From: Deltaproteobacteria bacterium
GTDB lineage: Bacteria; Desulfobacterota; Binatia; UBA1149; JAJCZL01
NCBI GenBank assembly: GCA_029262415.1
Contig: JAJCZL010000033.1
Coordinates: 1-64,000 of the forward strand
Length of the DNA stretch: 64,000 nt
Direction of reading: 5' to 3'
The position numbers were made by a program, and so were the translations under genes. Position 1 is the first letter of the stretch, and the number at the start of each line of letters is the position of its first letter. Below are positions 43,956 through 53,257 of this stretch, one piece after another. The notes beneath the pieces are model-generated. The model was not told where the DNA came from. It did not search any database and worked only from the letters and a program-made list of their open reading frames with translations.

Positions 43956-45665
43956 TTGAGCGAGCGCAACGAGCAATTCCTCTTCAAACCGAACGTATCG
44001 GGCGCGGTCGGTGTCTGTCTGGCCTACCCGAACACCTATCCGGTCGCGATGGCCAACCTGGGCTACCAGGCGGTGTTTGGGCTTTTCTCGACGCTGCCGG
44101 GCCTGTTGTGTGAACGCTGGTTTCTCGACACCGCCGCGGACGGGACCTTCGAGCACCGGCGAAGTCCAGCAGATTTCGACATTCTCGCGTTTTCACTCTC
44201 CTTTGAAAGCGACTACCCCAATATTGTCCGTATGCTCGACGCGGCCGGGATTCCTGCACGTGCGCAGGATCGGCGCGCGAGCCGCCGAGATTGGCCGCTG
44301 CTGATGGCCGGCGGGCCGGCGACTTTCTTGAATCCGGAACCGATCGCGCCGTTCTTCGACCTATTTTTGATCGGCGAGGCGGAAGAGATGGTGGTCGAGG
44401 CCTTTGACGGTGCCGAGAGGTGGGCCGGCATCGGTTTTGAACTGCTTCGCGAACGGCTGTCGTCGGTTGAAGGTGCGTATCGTCCCGACTTGTACGAGCC
44501 GGTTTATGGTGGTGCGGGTGAGTCGGGAGATCTTATCGAGTTACGCGTAGCCGAGGGCGCATCCGAACGAGTGAAGCGACGTTACCTCAGCGATCTTGAC
44601 AGTGCACCGGTTACCACTGCGGTGGTCGCTCCGGACTCGGTCTTCGGCAACCAGTACCTGGTGGAAGCGAGCCGGGGATGTGAGTGGGGCTGTCGCTTTT
44701 GTGCAGCCGGGTTCATGTATCGTCCGGTGCGCCACCGTAGCCATGAGGGCGTGACCCGTGATGCGCTTGCGGGCCTCGAACTCGCCAAGACGATCGGTCT
44801 GGTCGGCGCGGAGATGGCGAGCCATCCGGGCCTTGCGACTACTTGCGAACGAGTGCGAGCGCAGGGCGGACGTGTCTCTCCGTCCTCGCTCAAGGCCGAC
44901 GTCATATCGCCGCGGCTCGCCGCTGCGCTCGCCAGCAGCGGCGCGCGTTCAGTCACCGTTGCTCCCGAGGCCGGCAGCGAGCGTATGCGGCGCGTAATCA
45001 ACAAGAACCTCTCCGAAGCCGAGATCTTGCGTGCCGCCGATCTACTGGTTGGCGATGGGGTCGAGTCGCTGAAGACCTACTTCATGTGTGCGCTTCCGAC
45101 TGAGACAGAGGACGATTTGCAGGGCATCGTCGATATCGTCGCTAAGATGCGTGATCGCATGATCGGCCACGGGCGTGCGCGTGGAAGGGTAGGGCGGATC
45201 AAAGTTTCGGTGAACCCCTTTGTCCCTAAACCTTGGACGCCGTTTCAGTGGGACCCGATGGAAGATGTCGGGGGCGCGCAGAAGAAAATCGCGCGTTTGA
45301 AGAGAGGCTTCGGCCGTATGGCCAACGTCGAGATGGAAAGCGAGTCGCCCCGTGAGGCCTATCTGCAGACGCTTCTTTCGCGCGGCGACCGGCGGGCGGC
45401 CGATATCGTCGAGGCTTTGGCCCGCGGCGAAGACCGATGGTGGCAGAAACTTCAGTCGATGCGCCGCGGCGAGCATCAAGGGGTGTCAGTCGATCCCGAC
45501 GTGTTTGTCCATCGCACCTATCCGAACGATGCGCTTTTCCCGTGGGATTTCATCGACCATCACATAGACAAGAGCTACCTCTGGTTGGAGCGGCGCCGTG
45601 CTCTGGCCGAGCGCGAGACGGAGCCCTGCGATGTCGCCACTTGCCACACCTGCGGCGCGTGTTGA
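43956..45665 (+). CDS. B12-binding-domain radical SAM protein (TIGR03960-like)
   Basis: A 569-aa protein. The first 150 residues resemble a cobalamin-binding fold ('GVCLAYPNTYPVAMANLGYQ'), followed by the radical SAM core with C242-x3-C246-x2-C249 and 'APEAGSERMRRVINKNLSE'. A Cys-rich end ('CDVATCHTCGAC') could hold a second metal site. The family is widespread and often adjacent to or fused with a DUF2344 protein and ribonuclease E/G genes; that partner is absent here. RNA or tRNA modification has been guessed for the family but is not established. TTG 43956 has a weak ribosome site. Confidence 0.88.
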   Translation: MSERNEQFLFKPNVSGAVGVCLAYPNTYPVAMANLGYQAVFGLFSTLPGLLCERWFLDTAADGTFEHRRSPADFDILAFSLSFESDYPNIVRMLDAAGIPARAQDRRASRRDWPLLMAGGPATFLNPEPIAPFFDLFLIGEAEEMVVEAFDGAERWAGIGFELLRERLSSVEGAYRPDLYEPVYGGAGESGDLIELRVAEGASERVKRRYLSDLDSAPVTTAVVAPDSVFGNQYLVEASRGCEWGCRFCAAGFMYRPVRHRSHEGVTRDALAGLELAKTIGLVGAEMASHPGLATTCERVRAQGGRVSPSSLKADVISPRLAAALASSGARSVTVAPEAGSERMRRVINKNLSEAEILRAADLLVGDGVESLKTYFMCALPTETEDDLQGIVDIVAKMRDRMIGHGRARGRVGRIKVSVNPFVPKPWTPFQWDPMEDVGGAQKKIARLKRGFGRMANVEMESESPREAYLQTLLSRGDRRAADIVEALARGEDRWWQKLQSMRRGEHQGVSVDPDVFVHRTYPNDALFPWDFIDHHIDKSYLWLERRRALAERETEPCDVATCHTCGAC

Positions 45666-45675
45666 AACTCGTACT

Positions 45676-46968
45676 ATGCGTGTCTCCTGCGACAGCTTTG
45701 TAGCGCTGGGTCAGCGCACAGCTACCGGCAGTACTGTTTTCGCGAAAAACAGCGACCGTCCCGCTGCCGAGTGTCAGCCGCTCAAGCAGGTCGCGCAACA
45801 TGACCACGAGCCTGGTTCGCGGTTGCGATGTCAGTACATCGAAATAGACCAAGTCGAACGAACCTACGGTTTTACCGGTGCGGGCCCATATTGGCTGTGG
45901 GGACTCGAGCACGGGGTCAACGATCATGGGGTCGCGATCGGAAACAACTCAATATTCACGAAAGATGCAGTACCCGACCAAGGCTTGCAGGGAATGGATC
46001 TGGTCCGGCTGGCGCTCGAGCGCGGCGGCAGCGCGGCCGAGGCCGCCGGCGTGATCGCTGAACTGATCGAACGCTACGGCCAAGGTGGATCGGGCTATCT
46101 CGACACCCACTGGGCCTACAACAATTCATTTCTTATCGCCGATGCATCCGCAGCGTTCCTATTGGAGGCGAGCGCGCGCCACTGGGCGCTGCGCCGCATT
46201 CAGGGCGCAGGCAGTGCAAGCAATCACGCCACGATCACTGACGACTGGGATCGAGTTTCGAGCGGCTGCGCCGCGCACGCATGCACGCAAGGGTGGTGGA
46301 GTGGCGAAGGGCGTTTGGATTTCGCCGCCGCTTACCGCGATACCAGCGTTGTCCCACCGGTTGTTTCGTCGGGACGCTACGCGCAGACCTGCGCCGCCGC
46401 GCGCGCGCCGGTTGATCTCGCAAGCGTCAAACGCTTGATGCGCGATCACTACAACGGGGCCACGGTCTACAGTCCGGGGCGGCCTCCGGACGATGAACGT
46501 TACTACAGTGTGTGTATGCACGCCGACCCTGTCGGTACGACGACCGCGTCGCTGGTCATCGAACTCGAGGCCGAGAACCCGCTCGGCGCGATCTACTGGG
46601 CGGCTTTCGCCAGTCCGTGCATAGGCCCGTTCATTCCGTTGTTCACGTGCGGCGAGCTGCCCGGCGAACTGATGCAAGGCGGAGAGACTCCCGAGCAGGG
46701 GGGGGCGTGGTGGCGGTTCAAGGCGTTGCTCGGTGAGGTCGAGAAAGACTACCCACGCCGCGCGTCTGTGGTGCGTGAGTACTGGGACACTTTCGAGCAG
46801 AGACTGGCTGAACGTGCGAATGCGCTCAAGCGGCCCGCCTCGGGGATCCCCGTCGGCGGAGAGGGCGAGGCCGAGTTTCGCCGGCGCGCCACCGCTTTCA
46901 TGGCCGAGGCTTGGAGAGATACGAGCGCAGCGCTCGACGAGATCATCCTAGCGGTGCAAGCCCTCTGA
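45676..46968 (+). CDS. C69-family Ntn hydrolase (secernin/dipeptidase-like)
   Basis: A 430-aa protein whose start 'MRVSCDSFVAL' places C5 as the likely N-terminal nucleophile after short processing, followed by 'GSTVFAKNSDRP', the C69 signature. Members are cysteine aminopeptidases/dipeptidases or the eukaryotic secernins. ATG 45676 is chosen because it sets the cysteine near the N-terminus; there is no strong ribosome site. It begins 10 nt after the radical SAM gene and may be co-transcribed. Substrate unknown. Confidence 0.88.
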   Translation: MRVSCDSFVALGQRTATGSTVFAKNSDRPAAECQPLKQVAQHDHEPGSRLRCQYIEIDQVERTYGFTGAGPYWLWGLEHGVNDHGVAIGNNSIFTKDAVPDQGLQGMDLVRLALERGGSAAEAAGVIAELIERYGQGGSGYLDTHWAYNNSFLIADASAAFLLEASARHWALRRIQGAGSASNHATITDDWDRVSSGCAAHACTQGWWSGEGRLDFAAAYRDTSVVPPVVSSGRYAQTCAAARAPVDLASVKRLMRDHYNGATVYSPGRPPDDERYYSVCMHADPVGTTTASLVIELEAENPLGAIYWAAFASPCIGPFIPLFTCGELPGELMQGGETPEQGGAWWRFKALLGEVEKDYPRRASVVREYWDTFEQRLAERANALKRPASGIPVGGEGEAEFRRRATAFMAEAWRDTSAALDEIILAVQAL

Positions 46969-47009
46969 GGTCACGCTGCGACCAGGACCGCCGGGTGTAG
47001 TGTAGTCGG

Positions 47010-47486
47010 CTACCGGCCTGAGACAGCCGCAGCAGCGATACCGCCGGGTTCTTGCCCGGTACCCATGACCATCAAGTAATCGCGGATGGCGACGACGATC
47101 TTGAACTGCTCGTGGGCATCGGGGTCGCTGTAGATCGGGTTGCCGTCATCGTCCTCGTTGAAGAAGAAGTAGTTGGGCATCTTGGTGCCTGCTTGGAGCG
47201 ACTGCGGGTCGATCAGCCAATGCAGGATCCATTCCGGACGCAGGCGCTGCTTGGCCAGGATCAGGTTCGGCGCGATGATGTCGTCGTTCAGCGGCTGGCC
47301 CTCGCGAATGGCGTGGCACTTTGCGCACTGGTAGGCCTCAAACATCTGCTTTCCGAGCGTAGCGCTGGCTTCGAAAGCAAGAGTGTCGGTACGGAAATAC
47401 GAGGTCGTCGCTGCCGACGCTTGTTGCGCGACCCCAGTAAACACGACCGCCAAGGCCGCGATACCCGTGAATTGCCGGAAATTCAT
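47010..47486 (-). CDS. Secreted single-heme c-type cytochrome
   Basis: A 158-aa protein with a signal peptide (cleavage likely after 'QQASA', residue 25) and one heme site C54-A-K-C57-H58. A probable distal ligand is M103 in 'TKMPNYF'. It should be a periplasmic electron carrier of the cytochrome c class I type. A second block ('FFFNEDDDGNPIYSDPDAHE') is acidic and may bind metal. It stands alone, with no oxidase or reductase gene next to it. Confidence 0.9.
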   Translation of the reverse strand: MNFRQFTGIAALAVVFTGVAQQASAATTSYFRTDTLAFEASATLGKQMFEAYQCAKCHAIREGQPLNDDIIAPNLILAKQRLRPEWILHWLIDPQSLQAGTKMPNYFFFNEDDDGNPIYSDPDAHEQFKIVVAIRDYLMVMGTGQEPGGIAAAAVSGR

Positions 47487-47619
47487 CGCACATCCCTACC
47501 AAGCACGCCGCTGCTGGGCAAGTCCTGGCGGGCGGACCGCCTGTGCCTAACGGAGTTGCCGATGGAATCCGCCGTTTCTATACTTTTTCCCGCTGTGCGC
47601 AAAGGAGACTCGATACGCC

Positions 47620-48234
47620 ATGCCCAAACAGACAGACCCGATAGAAGTAGACGCACGTAGCCGCGCAAAGATCCCTCAGGAGTCCGCAGCCGAAGGGGCT
47701 TCGCTGTTGTCCTGGGTCGGTGACCTCGCCGGGCGTGTCGGCGTGGACCGGGTGGGAAGCTATCTCGGCGCCGAACGGGTCGGCAACGTCCTGGGTGAGG
47801 CCATGCAGAGCGCGGCGCGAACCAAGGCGCGGCTGGATAAGAACATGCAGCTGCTCCTGACAGTGGTCAACCTTCCGAGCAAGCGCGACTACGAAAGGCT
47901 GCAGGTGAAGCTCGACGCCTTGCAGGCTGGACTTATGACGGTCAGTTCCAAGCTCGACCGGTTGTACGACGAACTCGATACTCGCGGTACCTGGAGTGGA
48001 AACGGAATCGCGATCGGGGACGAGGAGGCCGCATCGACGTTGAGCGCTCGCGCGCGCGCGGCGATTGCACGTTCGGCTGCTGCGGCGGCGGGGCGAGCCG
48101 TTCCGCCGGCTGCGAGCACAGCAAAGAAAGTCGTCGCATCCAAGCAAACCACCCGCACTGCAAAGAACTCGGCAGCGCGGACGCGAAAGAGCACCGCAGC
48201 GTCTGCGGCTGCGCGCAAGACCACGCGCCGCTAA
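47620..48234 (+). CDS. Phasin-like (PHA granule-associated) protein with histone-like tail
   Basis: A 204-aa protein. Residues about 60-125 form a predicted helix/coiled coil ('LDKNMQLLLTVVNLPSKRDY', 'LDALQAGLMTVSSKLDRLYD') resembling polyhydroxyalkanoate granule-associated proteins. The last 70 residues are an Ala/Lys/Arg/Thr-rich basic tail like those of PhaF-type phasins and histone H1-like proteins, which bind DNA. No PHA synthase is in the window, so the granule link is inferred. An AAAGGAG precedes the ATG by 12 nt. Confidence 0.65.
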   Translation: MPKQTDPIEVDARSRAKIPQESAAEGASLLSWVGDLAGRVGVDRVGSYLGAERVGNVLGEAMQSAARTKARLDKNMQLLLTVVNLPSKRDYERLQVKLDALQAGLMTVSSKLDRLYDELDTRGTWSGNGIAIGDEEAASTLSARARAAIARSAAAAAGRAVPPAASTAKKVVASKQTTRTAKNSAARTRKSTAASAAARKTTRR

Positions 48235-48276
48235 GGTCGCGGGTGTCGGCGCCTGGGCTGATAGACCGACGCGTTT

Positions 48277-49458
48277 CTAGCCGCCGGGGTGGCCGCCGTT
48301 AGCGGTTAGAAGCGCTGCGAGCAGCGCGATCTCAACGGGGCCGCTAACGTCGTTGTCCAGGGCCGGTACGAGGGCGATCGGGCCGCGCGCCGCTGCGTCC
48401 GCCCACGCTGCGGTCAGGGCTTCGACGGCGCTGGATTCGGCAGCGCGGATCTCGGCCATTGCCGCCTGCATTCGTGCTGCGGCTTGCTCGGTGCCGACGG
48501 GTGCGCCGCGAAAGCGGTCGCTTGTGAGCGACGGATAAGGTTCCACTCGGCCCGCGACTCCGGCTCCTGGGCCTCGGGTGGTGTCGGCGGATGGAGTGAT
48601 GCGATTGACGATCAGCGCGTCAGTGGCGATCCCGGTCCGGGCGAGCGCGCGCGCGAATGCAATCGTCCCTGTGACGCGGTCTGCCTCGGGCCGGGTCACG
48701 AGGCAGAAAGCTGTTGTTTGCTCGTGGAGAAGCCGATCGATGGCGCGCGCGCGTCCTTCGAGGCCTTCGAGGAGCGACTCGAAGTTGGCGATGAACTCGG
48801 CGACCTGCCGCGTCAATGAGATCCCGCTTGCACGCTCGATCACGGTGATGAGCGCGAGAACAGTAGCCTTGGCCAGGCGTGACCCGCCGCGTGCGAGGAT
48901 CCGCGCCGGGTCGGCTAGGATCGCCGGTGCGCCTGTCTCGAGCAGGGCACCGAGTCGCAACGGTGTCGCGAGCAACTCTTCGGCGTGGGTAGCAGGCGGC
49001 GTGTCGATGACGATCAAGTCGTATGCCTGCTCCTCGATAAGTTCGTGCAGGCGTTGGAAGGCCATGAAGTGCTCACTCCCGCCAAGGGAAGCCGACAGGG
49101 CTTGGTAAACCGGATTTGCGATGATGGCGCGCGCGGTCGTCTCGGATGGTGCCATTGATTCGACCATCGCATCGAAGGTACGCTTAGTGTCCAAGCGCAG
49201 CGCGACCAACGTGCCCCCTTGCTCGGATCCATCGGGTAACTCGACCCGCCTGGGTTTACCGTCGATCGTTTTTAGGCCGAGTGCGTCGCCGAGACGTGGC
49301 GCCGGGTCGACCGTCAAAACCGCGACGCTGCGACCCGATGACGCGGCGGCAAGCGCAGTGGCTGCCGCGCACGATGTTTTGCCGACGCCGCCTTCGCCGA
49401 CGAATATCGCAAGCTTTGCTCGTTTCACGATATCGTGGAGGTCGCCGAAGCGTTTCAA
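48277..49458 (-). CDS. ArsA/Get3-type ATPase lacking the signature lysine
   Basis: A 393-aa P-loop ATPase of the ArsA/Get3 group. Its Walker A reads G21-E-G-G-V-G-K-T28: the nucleotide-binding K27 is present, but the signature lysine at the second position is glutamate (E22). The switch region 'LIVIDTPPATHAEELL' resembles ArsA. It overlaps the neighbouring ATPase gene by 4 nt (ATGA). In this superfamily the signature lysine reaches across the dimer, so this protein probably works as a heterodimer with its neighbour. No arsenic genes are nearby, so arsenite efflux is unlikely. Confidence 0.9.
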   Translation of the reverse strand: MKRFGDLHDIVKRAKLAIFVGEGGVGKTSCAAATALAAASSGRSVAVLTVDPAPRLGDALGLKTIDGKPRRVELPDGSEQGGTLVALRLDTKRTFDAMVESMAPSETTARAIIANPVYQALSASLGGSEHFMAFQRLHELIEEQAYDLIVIDTPPATHAEELLATPLRLGALLETGAPAILADPARILARGGSRLAKATVLALITVIERASGISLTRQVAEFIANFESLLEGLEGRARAIDRLLHEQTTAFCLVTRPEADRVTGTIAFARALARTGIATDALIVNRITPSADTTRGPGAGVAGRVEPYPSLTSDRFRGAPVGTEQAAARMQAAMAEIRAAESSAVEALTAAWADAAARGPIALVPALDNDVSGPVEIALLAALLTANGGHPGG

Positions 49459-50267
49459 AGCGAGCCCTCCATCAGCGCCGTGAGTATTCGCGTGGCTTGT
49501 TCGTCGCTCGGTACCGCTCCACGGCCGGCCCCGTTGCCCACGAAGGGGATATGGATGGCGGTACCGGTTTTGCGCTCGAAGGCGTCTGAATAGGCGAGTT
49601 GGCGCCGTCTAATCGCCAGGTAGCGCGAGGAATCGGCACACGCGCCGCTTTTTAGCAGCCAATCGGATTGTGCAGTGCCGGCGAACTCGGGAAGCACGCC
49701 GTTGACGATGCCTGGGCCGGGTTCCACGCCGAGGCCGCGCAGTTGGTCGGTCAGTTGCACGGCTTCGGCGACGCTCAGGTCTTCGGGGATGGTCACTACC
49801 ACGGCGCGGCAACGCTCGACATCGGTAATGAGAGCCAGCGCCTCGCGCGCGATTGTCGCGACTGGTCCGCGCCCGACCAAGTCTAGTACCCGCGCCGGGG
49901 CTTTCAGCAACGCAACGCAGTGCCCGCTGGCGGGCGCATCGACAACCATCACGTCAGGTGCGTCGGATCGCGGACGCGCGGCATCTACGATCGCCGACAG
50001 GGTCGCAAGATCGGCCAGTCCGGGTGCCGCTGCGGCTACTGCGTTGAACGTTGAACTGTCCATGAGCCGGTCGGAGAGAAACCTGAACCGAAGGGTACGC
50101 AGGAGGAGGGCAGAGAGGTTCTCGCGTGGATCTAAGTCGCGTACACGCACGAGCTCGGCCTTGAGTCCCCCCGCCACTGCGCCGCGGGCGAGAAGAGCCG
50201 CGACCGTCGATTTGCCCGCTCCGCCCTTGCCGGTGACGAAGAACACTGCTGAACCTTTCTTGGCCAT
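49455..50267 (-). CDS. ArsA/Get3-type ATPase with canonical deviant Walker A
   Basis: A 270-aa companion ATPase, shorter than its neighbour. The Walker A is G13-K-G-G-A-G-K-S20 with the signature lysine K14. The switch region is 'VMVVDAPASGHCVALL'. ATG 50267 follows AGGAGCGCA and gives the normal short N-terminus; the frame is open upstream without conserved sequence. It is the first gene of the pair and diverges from the acyltransferase-like gene across 120 nt. Paired ArsA ATPases of this kind occur in myxobacteria and relatives; their cargo is not known. Confidence 0.9.
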   Translation of the reverse strand: MAKKGSAVFFVTGKGGAGKSTVAALLARGAVAGGLKAELVRVRDLDPRENLSALLLRTLRFRFLSDRLMDSSTFNAVAAAAPGLADLATLSAIVDAARPRSDAPDVMVVDAPASGHCVALLKAPARVLDLVGRGPVATIAREALALITDVERCRAVVVTIPEDLSVAEAVQLTDQLRGLGVEPGPGIVNGVLPEFAGTAQSDWLLKSGACADSSRYLAIRRRQLAYSDAFERKTGTAIHIPFVGNGAGRGAVPSDEQATRILTALMEGSL

Positions 50268-50387
50268 TGCGCTCCTGTTTATTGCCGGCAGTACGTGTGC
50301 GCAACGTCGGCAGAGATCTGCTGGGCGTTTGCCCTCAGTAGAGAACGGCAATAGCGTGCGGCGTGAGACTGGAGAGAGCGGCACGGA

Positions 50388-51377
50388 GTGGCAATACAAC
50401 CGCGTGATAGCGTAGCGGTGGCGCGGCAGCGCCCCGACCCATCGAGGATTCAAGACCTCTTTCTCGCGCGCCTCGCGCAATTGGAAGAACGCGTCGCCGA
50501 AGAACTGGCGCGCCCGGCAGAGGCGAGTTCTCCGTTGCAGGAGTTCTTACTCGACGCTTCGCGCGAGGCTTGGACCGCAGTGCGCGCTGTCGGCAGCGTT
50601 GTTTCCGAGCCGCGTGGGTTCCTACGGCGCCTTGCGCTCGCCGTTTCCGCCAGGCCCAGCGACGAGTTGGGTGTCGATGCCGAAGCCGCCGACTCTGTAC
50701 GCGAACTCCTGCGACCACTGATGCGTATGTGGCTCGGCTTTGCCCATGCCGAGGGTGCGCCGCTTGCCGCTGACGGCGGTGTTTTGGTTCTCGTCAACCG
50801 CGGCGCATGGCCGCTCCCTGCAGAGCCGCTCGCGGTGTGGACGGTTTTGTCTGAGCACGCGGCGGGTCGTCCGATACACGCGCTGTGGGACGAACGATAT
50901 CTGGAGCTGCCGCTTCTCGGCGATTGGTTGTCCCGTATCGGGTTCGCTTCCCCGAGCGAAGACAACTGCCGGGCGTTGCTGGAGCGTGGACGTATCGTGA
51001 TTGGGTTCCCTGAGGGGCGTGCCGCGCTTTCGAAGACCTACGATCGTCGTTATCGGCTCGCGCGTTTCAGCGATACCGGGATGATCGCAGCGGCGATCGA
51101 CGCCGGCGCAGCGATTGTCCCTGCGGCTTTGATCGGCAACGAAGAAAGTTTTCCGGTCCTCGGCAACGCCGCCGGATTCCCCGTGACCGCGCAGTTTCCG
51201 GCTCTCGGAGCGGCGGGTCTTTTGCCGTTGCCACTGGCTTGGCGGCTTAAACTCGGCACCGCCGTGGAATACCCGCACGACGGCGATCCGGCCGCGCTTG
51301 CAGACGCAGTGCAGGCTCGCGTGCAGGCGATGCTCGCAGAGATGCTGGCCGCGCGCACTTCGATCGTGCGCGGCTGA
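50388..51377 (+). CDS. LPLAT-superfamily acyltransferase-like protein without the H-x4-D motif
   Basis: A 329-aa protein with the fold marks of the lysophospholipid acyltransferase family: 'VIGFPEGRAALSK' matches the F-P-E-G motif and is followed by 'IDAGAAIVPAALIGNEES'. The block that should be N-H-x4-D reads 'NRGAWPLPAEP', so the catalytic histidine is arginine and the aspartate is lost. It may be a non-catalytic lipid-binding protein or use other residues. The first 80 residues are helical with unknown function. It is 10 nt before glpK, suggesting a link to glycerolipid metabolism. Confidence 0.8.
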   Translation: MAIQPRDSVAVARQRPDPSRIQDLFLARLAQLEERVAEELARPAEASSPLQEFLLDASREAWTAVRAVGSVVSEPRGFLRRLALAVSARPSDELGVDAEAADSVRELLRPLMRMWLGFAHAEGAPLAADGGVLVLVNRGAWPLPAEPLAVWTVLSEHAAGRPIHALWDERYLELPLLGDWLSRIGFASPSEDNCRALLERGRIVIGFPEGRAALSKTYDRRYRLARFSDTGMIAAAIDAGAAIVPAALIGNEESFPVLGNAAGFPVTAQFPALGAAGLLPLPLAWRLKLGTAVEYPHDGDPAALADAVQARVQAMLAEMLAARTSIVRG

Positions 51378-51387
51378 GGAGAACCAC

Positions 51388-52881
51388 ATGGCCCGTTACA
51401 TTCTTGCAATCGACCAAGGCACCACCGGGTCGACGGTGATGGTGTTCGACGATCGCGGCGCCGTACGTGCGCGCGCCTACTCGGAGTTTAAACAGCACTA
51501 TCCCAAACCGGGCTGGGTCGAGCACGACCCCGAAGAGATCTGGCGGGTAACCCACAGCTTGATTGGAAAGGCCTGCCGCAAGGCCGGGATAAGACCTGCG
51601 AAGCTCTCCGGCATCGGCATCACCAACCAACGCGAGACGACCGTGGTTTGGGAACGTGCCACCGGCCGGCCGATCCATAATGCAATTGTGTGGCAGGACC
51701 GGCGCACCGCCCAAACGTGCGAGCACTTGCGTGCCGAGGGCCTCACGCAGACCGTACGGCGTAAAACCGGCTTAGTGATCGATCCCTACTTTTCCGGGAC
51801 CAAAATCGCCTGGATTCTGAAGAACGTGAAAGGCGCCGCGCGGCGCGCCGCACGGGGCGAGCTTGCGTTCGGTACCATCGACAGTTGGCTCATATGGAAG
51901 CTGACCAAGGGTGAGGTGCACGTCACCGACTACACCAACGCATCGCGGACGATGATCTACGACATTCGGCGGCGGCGTTGGGATCCGGCTTTGTGCGAGG
52001 CCGTCGGCGTTCCAATGGAGATGTTGCCCGACGTCAAGGCGTCCGCGGGGCTATTCGGCGAAACTGCACCGGGGGTGTGCGGAAGCGGCCGCGTGCCGGT
52101 TTCCGGCGTGGCCGGTGATCAGCAGGCGGCTTTGTTCGGCCAGGCCTGTTTCAAGCCCGGCATGGTCAAGAACACGTATGGCACCGGTTGTTTCATCCTG
52201 ACCTACAGCGGTGAGAAGCCTGTGGCGTCGAAGAATCAACTCGTCACCACTATCGCATGCGCGTCCGACGGTGGTCCGGCTTACGCGCTGGAAGGCTCGA
52301 TCTTCATCGGCGGTGCTGCCGTGCAGTGGCTCCGTGACGGTTTGGGGCTGGTGCGCAAAGCTGCAGAGTCGGAACGTGCGGCCCGCCGCGTTGGTTCGAC
52401 GCTTGGGTGTTACGTGGTTCCTGCGTTCGCCGGCCTCGGCGCACCTTACTGGGATGCGGATGCGCGCGGTGCGATCGTCGGGCTTACCCGTGGGGTAACC
52501 GCTGACCACCTTATCCGGGCAACCCTGGAGGCGGTGGCGTACCAGTCGCGCGACGTCGCCGATGCGATGGCGGCCGATGTCGGCAAGAAACTTCGCGTAT
52601 TGCGCGTGGACGGAGGCGCCTCGGCCAACGATTTCCTCATGCAGTTCCAGGCTGACATCCTCGGCGTGCCGGTCGACAGACCGAAAGTCGTGGAAACCAC
52701 TGCCCAAGGCGCGGCTTTCCTGGCGGGTCTCGGAATCGGCGTGTGGAAGAATGGCGCGGAGGTCGAAAAGGTCCGCCGCGTGGACAAGGTGTTTACGCCC
52801 AAGATGAAGCCGGCCGAGCGCCGCGAGCTCTACGACGGCTGGCTGCGCGCAGTTGCCCGCGCCGATTCGAAACTCGGTTGA
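51388..52881 (+). CDS. glpK: Glycerol kinase
   Basis: A 497-aa FGGY-family kinase, the normal length for GlpK, phosphorylating glycerol to glycerol-3-phosphate. Motifs are '[17 protein letters not shown]', '[15 protein letters not shown]', 'IVWQDRRTA', '[12 protein letters not shown]', '[15 protein letters not shown]', '[12 protein letters not shown]' and '[16 protein letters not shown]'. An AGGAG site precedes the ATG by 6 nt. No glycerol facilitator or GlpD is adjacent. Confidence 0.97.
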   Translation: MARYILAIDQGTTGSTVMVFDDRGAVRARAYSEFKQHYPKPGWVEHDPEEIWRVTHSLIGKACRKAGIRPAKLSGIGITNQRETTVVWERATGRPIHNAIVWQDRRTAQTCEHLRAEGLTQTVRRKTGLVIDPYFSGTKIAWILKNVKGAARRAARGELAFGTIDSWLIWKLTKGEVHVTDYTNASRTMIYDIRRRRWDPALCEAVGVPMEMLPDVKASAGLFGETAPGVCGSGRVPVSGVAGDQQAALFGQACFKPGMVKNTYGTGCFILTYSGEKPVASKNQLVTTIACASDGGPAYALEGSIFIGGAAVQWLRDGLGLVRKAAESERAARRVGSTLGCYVVPAFAGLGAPYWDADARGAIVGLTRGVTADHLIRATLEAVAYQSRDVADAMAADVGKKLRVLRVDGGASANDFLMQFQADILGVPVDRPKVVETTAQGAAFLAGLGIGVWKNGAEVEKVRRVDKVFTPKMKPAERRELYDGWLRAVARADSKLG

Positions 52882-52935
52882 TTTGCGCGGCCGGAGAGGG
52901 ACAGGGCTGTTGTCCCGGGCGAGGGCTGCCGCTAC

Positions 52936-52964
52936 TTGAACGCGGCCGGTGGCCCTGTTATACA
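52936..52964 (+). promoter_or_regulatory. Possible rpmE promoter
   Basis: TTGAAC (52936-52941) and TATACA (52959-52964) are separated by 17 nt, ahead of the rpmE ATG at 52986. Transcription would begin near 52971, giving a leader of about 15 nt. Between glpK and this site I see no other feature. Confidence 0.45.
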
Positions 52965-52985
52965 GGCGCGTTTCCCAGAGGCGCC

Positions 52986-53189
52986 ATGAAGCAAGATATC
53001 CACCCCACATACCAGGAAGTCGCGGTCGTCTGCGCCTGCGGCAACACCTTCAACACTCGCTCCACCACCGACAAGATCCACGTTGAAATCTGCTCTGCAT
53101 GCCATCCGTTCTATACGGGCAAACAGAAAATGATCGATACTGAGGGGCGCGTCGAGCGCTTCCGCAAAAAGTACGGACTCAACAAATAG
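52986..53189 (+). CDS. rpmE: Ribosomal protein bL31 (zinc type)
   Basis: A 67-aa large-subunit protein. The start '[20 protein letters not shown]' and the second cysteine pair '[13 protein letters not shown]' mark the zinc-containing (C+) form of bL31, which can serve as a zinc reserve. It ends 68 nt before prfA, a common neighbour in delta-type genomes. Confidence 0.97.
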   Translation: MKQDIHPTYQEVAVVCACGNTFNTRSTTDKIHVEICSACHPFYTGKQKMIDTEGRVERFRKKYGLNK

Positions 53190-53257
53190 GCCCGCCCACG
53201 CGGTCCGGTTACAATACGTAGGCGCACAGCGCCCGGCGCCGTGCGGACATCTGAAAT

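Noticed and set aside
48277-50267. Arsenite efflux ATPase function for the two ArsA-like genes
   Set aside because: No arsB, arsR or arsC nearby and the signature lysine is missing in one protein; a general ArsA/Get3-type call is safer.
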